19,424 bases of DNA. Source: Methanobacteriota archaeon. GTDB taxonomy: Archaea > Thermoplasmatota > Poseidoniia > Poseidoniales > Thalassarchaeaceae. The DNA lies in NCBI GenBank assembly GCA_002712575.1, contig PATZ01000011.1:1-19424 (forward strand), in the 5' to 3' direction. The translations under genes were made by a program, and so were the position numbers. This document shows, piece by piece, positions 1-8,046 of the stretch (position 1 is the first letter of the stretch; each line of letters begins with the position of its first letter). The notes below the pieces were generated by a model. It did no database searches, was not told the DNA's origin, and saw only the letters and a program-made list of their open reading frames with translations.

Positions 1-2
1 AA

Positions 3-1196
3 TTAATGTAAAAACCCCCAAGTGTGTTCAGCATTACCGTGAATCCATGAATAATCATCAAGAGAGCGAAGTCCTTGCTCGTCCAAAATAGCTATTCTTA
101 CGACTTCTAGTGGGTATTCATTATATGTAAGGTGGCTGATCATTCCTGCTCTAGTGGGTTGATCAAAAACCCATTTAGCCCTACTAACGGCACTTACATC
201 AATCGAAATTTGAGTTCGTTCATTCTCTAATCTGATTCTGAATCTCGGTAATGGATTATTATTATCATCTTTTAAATTCGAATCTGATTTTGATAATTCA
301 ACTTCACAACGGTCAAAATTCTCAGATCTACCCCTATTAGCATCATGAAAAATTCCAGTACCACTCAAAGGTTTACGAAATGCATCCCTAAGTCTCCATG
401 GTGATGAATCTAAAGATGAGGTAGTAAAAGAGATATGTGGAAGAAACCAATCTAGATATGAGCCGTCATCAAAGTGCAACATACCCCAAAACCATGGTAC
501 AGTGGGTGCTTGAACAGAAACCTTCTGAAAATATGCAGTTCCTTGCATTTCTTCTCCATCGACATTTAATTTACATTTAGTACCTTGAAGCCTTAAAATG
601 TCATAACCCATGTTCATTGCCATAACGTTATTCCTGTAAGTAAGAGTACTTGGAGGACCAGACCAAGGAGTGAGTTCGGCTTTGAAATTTAATGGTGCGC
701 CTCTTTTGACCGCTTCTCTATCTGAAACAAGGTTCATCCAAAATTTATCATTGCCTGGACTCATACCAAAAGACATATCTTCTTGAAGAAGAGGTATTAC
801 TGCACCCGCTCCCTCTCCCGACCCTTTTTGTGGCCATAATGAGTGTTGATCATTAATTGCCGCCATCCTACATTCTTTCATTACTAATGGTTCATACATT
901 TTTTTGCCATCAAACCACCAAGAACATACCATTCCCGGGAATACTAGTCCTTCTTCATCATCTATATGCATTCTAGAACCGGGTAACCACCAATGTCCGG
1001 TCATTCTGATTGCTGGAGTTTCTTTAGTAGACCACAGAGTCATTAGTTGTTTGGAACGGCCAGGATTTTGTTGATCCGGAATATAAATTATTACCCACCA
1101 CCACCACCATGAAAGTCTCGGTATTGGTGGCAAAACATCAAGCTTCCATAAAGAAGTGAAGTCGCCTTTGAATTTCTTCATATCTTCAAACATCAT
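3..1196 (-). CDS. Conserved hypothetical protein, possible CrtC/AttH lipocalin-like fold
   Basis: This is a complete 397-residue protein, rich in Trp and Phe, with no signal peptide or membrane segment that I can see. Repeating features are Gly-X-Trp-Trp (67-70), Phe-Pro-Gly...Ser-Trp-Trp (86-94), a Gly-Thr-Ala-Tyr-Phe stretch (219-223) and PWFWG followed by HFDDG (234-245). Alternating beta-type segments with Trp clusters recall the hydroxyneurosporene synthase (CrtC), AttH and tocopherol-cyclase-like lipocalin families. That resemblance is by pattern only and the function is unproven. It is the last gene of the ABC cassette: its ATG lies 4 bases after the upstream permease stop, and GAGGT overlaps that stop. 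The second ATG (1193) has slightly better SD spacing. A run of five TGG codons encodes five consecutive Trp at residues 30-34. Export or modification of a lipid or carotenoid by the cassette is only a guess. Confidence 0.6.
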   Translation of the reverse strand: MMFEDMKKFKGDFTSLWKLDVLPPIPRLSWWWWWVIIYIPDQQNPGRSKQLMTLWSTKETPAIRMTGHWWLPGSRMHIDDEEGLVFPGMVCSWWFDGKKMYEPLVMKECRMAAINDQHSLWPQKGSGEGAGAVIPLLQEDMSFGMSPGNDKFWMNLVSDREAVKRGAPLNFKAELTPWSGPPSTLTYRNNVMAMNMGYDILRLQGTKCKLNVDGEEMQGTAYFQKVSVQAPTVPWFWGMLHFDDGSYLDWFLPHISFTTSSLDSSPWRLRDAFRKPLSGTGIFHDANRGRSENFDRCEVELSKSDSNLKDDNNNPLPRFRIRLENERTQISIDVSAVSRAKWVFDQPTRAGMISHLTYNEYPLEVVRIAILDEQGLRSLDDYSWIHGNAEHTWGFLH

Positions 1197-1200
1197 TACC

Positions 1201-2868
1201 TCACATAATTTCTCTATTCTTGAATATTGATTGTCCGATTCCTAACATTGAAATTGTAAATAAAAATAACATGACAATACTAACAAAAATTGATACCAAC
1301 GGATTGGAAGTACCAAGAGTATGTGCAGGTGGTTTCCAAAATAAATCAAGACCGGTTTCTAAATTAAATGCTAATGACATTTGTTGTAATTGAAGTGTAT
1401 CTGGCCATGCGATTAAAACTATGGAATCGATTATCTGTAGTGCCCAATGATTAATTGAAATAGCAGATATTGTCCAATTAGGATTTGCTATAGTTAATAT
1501 CCCCATTACAAATTCCCAGACGCCGATAAAGATACAGATATATATTCCATATTTAGGCGTAATAAGTGCTAAAGTGTTGAATAGTGCACCATAAGCACAT
1601 AAAACTAGGATTGTAGCAAAGCCTATGCCGAGCCATATTGGTAAATCTGATAATCTAATTATACTTTCTCCAGGACCCAATAATGAACCAATAATGCCCA
1701 TAAACAGTGATAAAGATATTATGTAAATCCCAGTCACTGTAAGATATCCAAGTAATCTGTAAATGATGAATTCTCCTCGATGAATAGGTTTTGATAATAA
1801 ATAATGTAAAGTTCCATTTTCTGTTTCATCTCTAATTAATCCTAGAGACAAAAAGAGAGGAAGGAACAAACCAAGTAATATGACAAAAGCCATCTTTCCC
1901 ACTCCAATTATAAATGTTCTATGACTCGATTCGCCCATAAATTTCTCGTCAACAGGATCCTCATCTACATTAGAATCTTTATTTATAACAATGACATTGC
2001 CATCTTCATCCACTATCCATTGAACATCACAAATAATTCCATTACCATTCTTATCATTATCAAAATATTCTCCCTCATCATCATAAATCCAGTCAGGAAC
2101 TTCAGACCAATTTTCCATAGTACAGTCTCCATCGTCATCAAAACCCTGACTTGATTGTAATAAATTATTATCCCAATTTATGTCATCTTCATCGATGTAC
2201 ATTGAAATGGGATCTGGCTCTACATAGAATGAATCGGTATAAAGTCCCCAGAATAATGTGCTATAAATTGGTACTTCGATATAACCTTCCCCCTGGAACT
2301 CTCCCCAAAATACGTATTTTCCGTCACCATAATCGCATACAGAACCATATTCGTTCAAATTCCAATCGATAAATGCTTCTCCGTCTGGACAAGAATTTAT
2401 TTCATCTTGCCAATTTATTTTTCCTGTCCATTGCTCTGAAATCCCGGAATAATTCATATTTATCCAAACAGGATCTAATATCCCTTGTCCAAACCAGGTA
2501 TAATTTCCAGAAATATTTCTAAAATTATCATTATAATCAATTTCTCCAACAGGAACATATTTTCCTACTCCCGGATATTGACTTGAATCTACATCACTAT
2601 GACCGTATTTAATCTCCTGACCAAGTGGATATCCATCTTCATCTTCATCTACAGAATCTCCATCATTATCTATTGATTCGAAGCCATCTCTAACTGAATC
2701 TACATAAAAAGCAAGTAAAAGAAGCATGATGAGGAAACCCACTCCTAAAACTACCCATGTAGATAATCTGTGCCTTAATTGTCTAATAGTCAGTTCAATT
2801 ATTGCACCAGCTTTACGATCGAGTTGAGACCACACAGAATCCTTGAGAGAAAGTCCTTTATCATCCAT
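1201..2868 (-). CDS. ABC-2 type transporter permease with large Asp-rich external loop
   Basis: This is a membrane subunit of an ABC-2 family exporter, 555 residues from the ATG at 2868. After a short cytoplasmic N-terminus there is one membrane helix (about 36-56), then a hydrophilic loop of about 250 residues (61-310), then about five helices. The loop is followed by helix IIGVGKMAFVILLGLFLPLF and the ABC-2 signature RDETENGTLHYLLSKPIHR, which marks the cytoplasmic coupling region. The loop is full of Asp and Asn and has EF-hand-like stretches DNDGDSVDEDEDG (67-79), DDDGDC (about 244-249) and DNDKNGNGIICD (270-281). The last resembles the Excalibur calcium-binding motif. An in-frame TTG at 2883 would add five residues, but a perfect GGAGGG lies 7 bases before the ATG, so I chose the ATG. 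The gene overlaps the upstream ATPase by 8 bases and should pair with it. The substrate is unknown. Confidence 0.88.
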   Translation of the reverse strand: MDDKGLSLKDSVWSQLDRKAGAIIELTIRQLRHRLSTWVVLGVGFLIMLLLLAFYVDSVRDGFESIDNDGDSVDEDEDGYPLGQEIKYGHSDVDSSQYPGVGKYVPVGEIDYNDNFRNISGNYTWFGQGILDPVWINMNYSGISEQWTGKINWQDEINSCPDGEAFIDWNLNEYGSVCDYGDGKYVFWGEFQGEGYIEVPIYSTLFWGLYTDSFYVEPDPISMYIDEDDINWDNNLLQSSQGFDDDGDCTMENWSEVPDWIYDDEGEYFDNDKNGNGIICDVQWIVDEDGNVIVINKDSNVDEDPVDEKFMGESSHRTFIIGVGKMAFVILLGLFLPLFLSLGLIRDETENGTLHYLLSKPIHRGEFIIYRLLGYLTVTGIYIISLSLFMGIIGSLLGPGESIIRLSDLPIWLGIGFATILVLCAYGALFNTLALITPKYGIYICIFIGVWEFVMGILTIANPNWTISAISINHWALQIIDSIVLIAWPDTLQLQQMSLAFNLETGLDLFWKPPAHTLGTSNPLVSIFVSIVMLFLFTISMLGIGQSIFKNREIM

Positions 2869-3814
2869 GATTAATCCCTCCAATCAAATAACCGATTAAA
2901 GAATCCAAATTATCATCTGGGTTCTCTATAGATGTTATTTTTTGTTCTGATTTTACTATAATAGATGGGAGAACATCATGGGCAGCAGATAAATTATTTG
3001 TATGAATTTCTAACTGTCCTTTATCAGGGAATCTGACGCCATAAACCGGTTCTGAAGAAATAAACAAACCGGCTAAATCCCTAGGATTTTCACAGTTAAT
3101 CACAATTCGGTGAGGGTGTTGGTCAAGTAAATCCCTTATGGCATGTAGATTTCCAATAGCCAATAATTTACCATTGTGTAATATAACAATCTGTTCAGTT
3201 ATTCTTTCAATTTCTTCTAAAATATGACTTGATACTAAAACAGTTTTACCTTGAGAACCTAATTCTCTAATTACATTCATTATACTAGTTCTTGCTATTG
3301 GATCGCAACCATGTAAAGGTTCATCAAGAATAATTAAATCAGGATTATGGACTAATGCATGAGCTATTTTTACTCGCTGCCTCATTCCTTTACTGTACTT
3401 GCCTATCTCTTTGTGGTAAACATCTTCAAGTCCTACAAAATTTAAAACATGTTTGGAACGTTCCACAGCTTCATCCCTAGACATTCCATGTAATCTGGCT
3501 AAGGTCGATATGAAATCAAGAGATGTCATCCAGTCATACATTCTCTCTGATTCACTGACATAACCTATTCGACGATAGGGAGTTGTACTTTTCCAAGGAT
3601 CTATGCCAAATAGACGAACAGTGCCCTTGCTAGGCTTTAAACGCCCCATGAGTATTTTGAAAAGCGTAGATTTTCCTGCACCATTAGGACCAAGAATTCC
3701 AGTAACTCCTCCATCTATGGCCAGAGAAATATCATTAATTCCTATAACTTCTCCATACCACTTGGATACATGATCTAACATTACTGCTGGAAGTTTACTA
3801 CTTATTTCTTTCAT
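2861..3814 (-). CDS. ABC transporter ATPase (NatA/CcmA type)
   Basis: This is a 317-residue cytoplasmic nucleotide-binding subunit of an ABC-2 exporter. Visible motifs are Walker A GPNGAGKST (42-50), a Q-loop region GYVSESE (84-90) with no Gln, a degenerate signature YSKGMRQR (140-147), Walker B IILDEP (161-166) followed by an unusual LHGCDP where LDEPTSGLDP is typical, and the H-loop His197. A C-terminal extension of about 90 residues is typical of NatA-type ATPases. Its ATG overlaps the stop of the upstream permease (ATGA), and GGAGG sits 10 bases before it. Its own 3' end overlaps the next permease gene. These overlaps tie it to translation of both permeases. It most likely drives the downstream permease, which has the large external loop. 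Confidence 0.93.
   Translation of the reverse strand: MKEISSKLPAVMLDHVSKWYGEVIGINDISLAIDGGVTGILGPNGAGKSTLFKILMGRLKPSKGTVRLFGIDPWKSTTPYRRIGYVSESERMYDWMTSLDFISTLARLHGMSRDEAVERSKHVLNFVGLEDVYHKEIGKYSKGMRQRVKIAHALVHNPDLIILDEPLHGCDPIARTSIMNVIRELGSQGKTVLVSSHILEEIERITEQIVILHNGKLLAIGNLHAIRDLLDQHPHRIVINCENPRDLAGLFISSEPVYGVRFPDKGQLEIHTNNLSAAHDVLPSIIVKSEQKITSIENPDDNLDSLIGYLIGGINHG
2876..2881 (-). promoter_or_regulatory. Shine-Dalgarno site that decides the permease start
   Basis: GGAGGG lies 7 bases upstream of the ATG at 2868, inside the 3' end of the preceding ATPase gene. It lies downstream of the alternative TTG at 2883, so it favours the ATG as the true start. Confidence 0.75.
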
Positions 3815-4824
3815 TCTCTGGTAACCTCCATGGAACTAATTCTTGAAACCAATATGCCTACTGAAAAAATATTCATAAAAATTAAGGAAATTATAGAAAA
3901 ACCCAGAGGATGATCATAATTAAGATCTAAGCCCAATAAAAACTGACCGAAGTGGGCAAGGCAATCATAAGGACTTAGAATATACATAATTGTTGTATCA
4001 AATTGCATTTCTATAAGGAGGGCGATTATTTTGGTACCATAAATTATACTCAAAAACCCTATTGCTGCGAAAAATCTACTTTGACTTATGCTAGACAGTG
4101 CAAGACCCAGGGATGTATATGTTATTACTAAAATAATTCCAGCAACAATTCCACTAAGAAATATGGGCAAGGTATCAACTAAGTAAGCCCAACTTTCGCC
4201 TCTGAAAACTATTGCACTAGTATAATAAGCAAAGTAAGAAAATACAATAACAAAACCTAATATCACGGATACACTTAAATATTTCATAATAGTATAATCG
4301 AAACGGTTAACAGGTCTGGAAAAATATAACGCACTAGTTCCATTTTTTCGATCATCAGAAATCATCCCACCAACAACTAAAGCAGTCAAAAGAGGCCACA
4401 TACAGAGATTTCGAGGGAAATATCCTAAAATTTGACCCCATAAATTGTATCTATTTATCCCCCACATTTTAGATAAAAAATCGCCATCTTGACCGGGCAA
4501 TAGAGAAGAAAAAAATAGCATTGGAATGGGGGCTAAAGAAGCCAAAAAAATAACTAGTATTGTAAGCCTGACAAATGGATGATAATACCTATGTCCTTTA
4601 CTAGTAAAAATTCCATAAACATGATGCCTGTATATTGAATAATTTCTCATCCATCTTGGCCCTAAAATACCGTCCCATTGTTTGTATGATTGATTGAAAA
4701 TTGTACCCAATGTTGCTTCTTTTTTTGCAACTACTGCAGTCAACTCCTCGTCGCCATCCCCAGAGCCATATGCAACTTCCATCCTAGTTTGTTTACCTTT
4801 GATATCTATTTCCGATTTCGACAC
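3811..4824 (-). CDS. ABC-2 type transporter permease
   Basis: This is the membrane subunit of an ABC-2 exporter, about 337 residues from the GTG at 4824. A hydrophilic N-terminal tail of about 80 residues is followed by six predicted helices. The first is near TILVIFLASLAPIPMLFF and the last near FSIISLIFMNIFSVGILV. The ABC-2 coupling signature is DDRKNGTSALYFSRPVNRFD, just after the second helix. Unlike the other permease it has only short external loops. The start is uncertain: an in-frame TTG at 4839 adds five residues, and an internal ATG at 4782 would remove 14. GGAGG at 4833-4837 lies 8 bases before the GTG, and that GTG follows the upstream ATPase stop by one base. The partner ATPase is probably the gene directly upstream. 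Confidence 0.9.
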   Translation of the reverse strand: MSKSEIDIKGKQTRMEVAYGSGDGDEELTAVVAKKEATLGTIFNQSYKQWDGILGPRWMRNYSIYRHHVYGIFTSKGHRYYHPFVRLTILVIFLASLAPIPMLFFSSLLPGQDGDFLSKMWGINRYNLWGQILGYFPRNLCMWPLLTALVVGGMISDDRKNGTSALYFSRPVNRFDYTIMKYLSVSVILGFVIVFSYFAYYTSAIVFRGESWAYLVDTLPIFLSGIVAGIILVITYTSLGLALSSISQSRFFAAIGFLSIIYGTKIIALLIEMQFDTTIMYILSPYDCLAHFGQFLLGLDLNYDHPLGFSIISLIFMNIFSVGILVSRISSMEVTRE

Positions 4825-4825
4825 A

Positions 4826-5818
4826 CTAGATTCCTCCAATATGTTCTGAAGTCATAAGTTCCGAAGTTCCCTTTATTTCAGCCCCCAACTTATCCATTAT
4901 AAGAAGGAAAATGTCTTCTAAATCTGGAGTATACTCTTTCAATTGTCTGACTTGTACTTTACAATCGGCTGCAGCTTTAATGATTTCAGTAATTGTGTTT
5001 TCATCAATTAATGTAATTCTTAAAATCCTACCCAGGCGGCGTACCGAAAAGTTCCTATTTTCCAATTCCTCATGTAATTTTGAAGCACCGCCCCAAATTG
5101 TAATCTCTATTTCCTTATCCACTTGGCCAACTAATTCTTCCAAGCTTTTCTGAATCACAACTTTCCCTTTGTAAATCATCAATATACTTTCACATACTTC
5201 CTGTACATCTTCCATAACATGGCTACTCATCAAAACTGTACGTTTTCCTTCGACAGCAGTGCGTCTGAGTGTATCTAGCATAAATTTTCTAGCTCTTTTA
5301 TCCAAACCATTTGTTGGTTCATCGCAAATTAATATTAAAGGGTCGTGGATAATTGCACAAGCCAATTTAGTTGCTTGTTTCATCCCAGTACTAAAAGTCT
5401 CTATTTTTCTATATCTTTGATCTTTTAATCCGACGTATTCCAGTACTTCATGTGCCCTTTGAGTAGCAACGTCTGAATTCATTCCCAATATCTCTCCTGA
5501 ATATCTAACTTGATCTATTGCTGTCAAACCCGGATCTAAAGCATCATATTCAGGCATGTATCCTATTTTAGAGCGTATTAATTCACCTTCGGTTTTAATA
5601 TCATGACCCAAAACTTTACCTGATCCAGAAGTTGTTTGGATTAATCCTAAAATACACTTAAACAAGGTTGATTTTCCTGCTCCATTTGGGCCGAGTACTC
5701 CAATTGCCCCACTTTTAATTTTTAAATTAATATTGTCTAATGCTAAATGAGGTCCATACATTTTGCAGAGATTGTTTGTCTCTATTACAAAATCATTGTT
5801 TTTAATTTCCAACGCCAC
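4826..5818 (-). CDS. ABC transporter ATPase (NatA/CcmA type)
   Basis: This is a 330-residue nucleotide-binding subunit and the first gene of the five-gene ABC cassette. Visible motifs are Walker A GPNGAGKST (43-51), the Q-loop segment GYMPEYD (87-93) with Glu where Gln is classical (common in this subfamily), signature FSTGMKQ (142-148), Walker B LILICDEP (161-168) with D-loop GLDK, and H-loop His200. The C-terminal 110 residues form the regulatory-like tail seen in NatA-type proteins. The annotated start is a GTG preceded closely by GAGGGG. A TTG six bases downstream (5812) would have more usual SD spacing. It follows the transglycosylase gene by 74 bases, so the cassette could be read through from upstream or have its own promoter. 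Confidence 0.93.
   Translation of the reverse strand: MALEIKNNDFVIETNNLCKMYGPHLALDNINLKIKSGAIGVLGPNGAGKSTLFKCILGLIQTTSGSGKVLGHDIKTEGELIRSKIGYMPEYDALDPGLTAIDQVRYSGEILGMNSDVATQRAHEVLEYVGLKDQRYRKIETFSTGMKQATKLACAIIHDPLILICDEPTNGLDKRARKFMLDTLRRTAVEGKRTVLMSSHVMEDVQEVCESILMIYKGKVVIQKSLEELVGQVDKEIEITIWGGASKLHEELENRNFSVRRLGRILRITLIDENTITEIIKAAADCKVQVRQLKEYTPDLEDIFLLIMDKLGAEIKGTSELMTSEHIGGI
4833..4837 (-). promoter_or_regulatory. Shine-Dalgarno site favouring a GTG start
   Basis: GGAGG lies 8 bases before the GTG at 4824 and overlaps the last codons of the preceding ATPase gene. It argues against the upstream TTG at 4839, which it directly abuts. Confidence 0.65.
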
Positions 5819-5892
5819 ATCCCCTCTCTTTAACTTCTAATAATCATTGTTTCATGTCAATCTTTTCAATTAATCCCCTTCATGTATAGATA

Positions 5893-8046
5893 CTAAGAAG
5901 AATTTTTTAAAATTCCCCCTCTAACTCTTACTGCTATTCCTTTTTTGAAAAATTTCATTTCTCTTGATGTTGTTATTGGTATTCCATGAGCAACTAAATC
6001 ACCCTTAGAATCAACAATTAAACAAGGTTGTCCTGGTATTAAATGATTATCTGCACCTAAAATATATCCATGCATTACATTCCTACCCATGCCTACAAAT
6101 GGTACTGCATCATCATTAATACACACCTTTGGCAATCCTAAAAATTCAGAATCTACATTATTTTCATCAAAAGAAATAGGAAATCTAGTATCACAGAGTT
6201 TTTTTGCGCCTTCCAAAGTTAATGAAATCCCGCCATCATTTAATCTTGGAGACAAAATATGGGAATTTTCAGAATATACATTTACCATCCTGTCCGTCGT
6301 TGATTTACGGCATGACATTGAATGAGTAAGTTTACAACCATCATTGGGATTAACAAAACATAGTACGGATAATTTATCTACAATTGAACATCTGTCTAGC
6401 CAATTTCTAACTTTTTGATTGAATTTGGATTTTACAATTAGTTTTGGATCGGGTTTGATTCTAATGAATGGCGTATTTTCTAGTCCGTAATCCGATAGAA
6501 ATTCTATAATTTCTTCATCATCGTAGTGTATTTTCCACATATCATTAGAACCGTCTAAATGACACCATGGAGATAAGTCTTCAAGCGAAAAAGGAATAAT
6601 TCCAAGGGGCGTAATAATTAATGGTATGCTATTTGGAGTTTCAATTAGATTTGCGATGATAGAGTTTAATGAGTTTATTCTCCATGGAGGGGCAGTTTTT
6701 TCAATTATAATGATATTTTTCACATTATTTTTCGAACCATTCCACCATGATCCCGGAGTCCTCCATCTAGTAGCAATAAGTGCTTGTAAATGTAATATGT
6801 GTGGACGTATTTCTATATCATGACTCATACTTTCGCCACCTTTCCTTACTGGATTAGTAGATGCTACAATATCCATAACACTCTCTCCTATTGGCCCTTC
6901 GTCAGGAAATGAAAGTTGATCCAAGACCCAAAGAAAGGCTGCCCTAAGTTGAGGTGAACTATGACTTCTTTCTTCTGCGAGTTCCCAGATTTTACCATTA
7001 CGTATGGCTTCTCTACACCTGGCTAACTCTGCCTGAGTAATTTCTAAATTATGACGAGATAATAGCGTTGTTCTATCCTTTTTGTCCATTTTCTTGACTT
7101 CTTCCGGAGAAATTCCAAATAAAGCGCGTGAACTTATCGGCCATTCTCTGATATCTTGTAGTTTTACAGTCCCAGTAGGAGTAAAAAATCTATCATCACG
7201 TGCAAAAAGAACATATGCAGCACTGTCAAAAATATCAACGCCTAAGGCTATTGATAAAGGAAATAGTAGAGGATGACCACAACCAAATAAGTGGATTGGG
7301 CGATTTGGAGGTATAGTAGATTTTGAGGCTAATAATATTTGAAATAGTTCTCTATACATTTGTTTCTCCATTAGTGGAACTATTCCTCCAATGGGATGAA
7401 TAGCAAAATTATGATACTGTCCCTTAATTGAAGACATTAGGTATCCTGACCTAGCACGTAAATTATCATTAATTCCTCCTTGTATTGGGCCGTTTAATAA
7501 TAAATCCTTTCCTGCTATCTCTAATGATTCAGGTGCCCTCCTAGCGGTCTCCTCTACTGCATATTCAAGTTCATCAAGTGACATATCTGGACGTCCAAAA
7601 ACGTCCAACATAGTCCCAATATCAACTCCTATATTTCTTTGGAATTCTATAATTTCTCTAACTCCTACTTCAACATCACCGTATACATATGATTGGAAAG
7701 TACCTGAATCAGTAACTATAATCCCTGGATAATCTAAAAGATTGTGTACGCCATTAGATAAAGCCTCTTCTTTCAGTTTATGATGCTTCCATATTATGTA
7801 TGAATTTGTTATCAGCCCTTCTATGCCATAATCTTCCCACATTTCTCTAGGTTCTATTGTCATTATATTGGGATTGACCACGGGAAGAAGCATTGGGGTG
7901 TTTAATGTCCCATGATTGGTATGTAAACGACCTATACGGGCGGCGCCATCTCTAGTCAAAATTTCAAATCTCCCCAAGTCATGAGTTTGACAAGGCTGAG
8001 AGTTAGGGCGCGTGCTCATATACCGTCTGCGAGGGTGTAGAGTCAT
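5893..8046 (-). CDS. tgtA: Archaeal tRNA-guanine transglycosylase (preQ0 insertion), unusual domain make-up
   Basis: The family exchanges guanine-15 of tRNA for preQ0 in archaeosine synthesis. The protein has 717 residues against roughly 580 for the Pyrococcus enzyme. The TIM-barrel domain (about 22-380) is clear: TDSGTFQSYVYGDVEV (112-127) with general acid/base Asp113, and LFGCGHP...DIFDSAAY (253-278) with probable nucleophile Asp274. The usual zinc site CxCx2C is replaced by Ile304, Ser306 and Leu309, although the fourth ligand, His332, remains. Residues about 410-530 resemble the core domain of archaeosine synthase ArcS (ITPLGIIPFSLEDL, 478-491), but the ArcS motif PC-x3-KPY-x2-S-x2-H reads as EKTAPPWRINSLNS. 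A PUA domain closes the protein (about 648-712). The ATG overlaps the upstream acnX stop (TGATG), suggesting coupling. An extra in-frame TTG lies one codon upstream. Confidence 0.9.
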   Translation of the reverse strand: MTLHPRRRYMSTRPNSQPCQTHDLGRFEILTRDGAARIGRLHTNHGTLNTPMLLPVVNPNIMTIEPREMWEDYGIEGLITNSYIIWKHHKLKEEALSNGVHNLLDYPGIIVTDSGTFQSYVYGDVEVGVREIIEFQRNIGVDIGTMLDVFGRPDMSLDELEYAVEETARRAPESLEIAGKDLLLNGPIQGGINDNLRARSGYLMSSIKGQYHNFAIHPIGGIVPLMEKQMYRELFQILLASKSTIPPNRPIHLFGCGHPLLFPLSIALGVDIFDSAAYVLFARDDRFFTPTGTVKLQDIREWPISSRALFGISPEEVKKMDKKDRTTLLSRHNLEITQAELARCREAIRNGKIWELAEERSHSSPQLRAAFLWVLDQLSFPDEGPIGESVMDIVASTNPVRKGGESMSHDIEIRPHILHLQALIATRWRTPGSWWNGSKNNVKNIIIIEKTAPPWRINSLNSIIANLIETPNSIPLIITPLGIIPFSLEDLSPWCHLDGSNDMWKIHYDDEEIIEFLSDYGLENTPFIRIKPDPKLIVKSKFNQKVRNWLDRCSIVDKLSVLCFVNPNDGCKLTHSMSCRKSTTDRMVNVYSENSHILSPRLNDGGISLTLEGAKKLCDTRFPISFDENNVDSEFLGLPKVCINDDAVPFVGMGRNVMHGYILGADNHLIPGQPCLIVDSKGDLVAHGIPITTSREMKFFKKGIAVRVRGGILKNSS

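Noticed and set aside
1921..2372. Two open frames on the plus strand opposite the permease loop
   Set aside because: They are antisense to the Asp/Asn-rich loop, whose codon bias leaves the opposite strand open. They have no family match and no SD.
5819..5892. Possible terminator or promoter between tgtA and the ABC cassette
   Set aside because: The 74-base spacer is AT-rich but has no clear oligo-T tract or convincing TATA box in the minus direction, so I did not annotate one.
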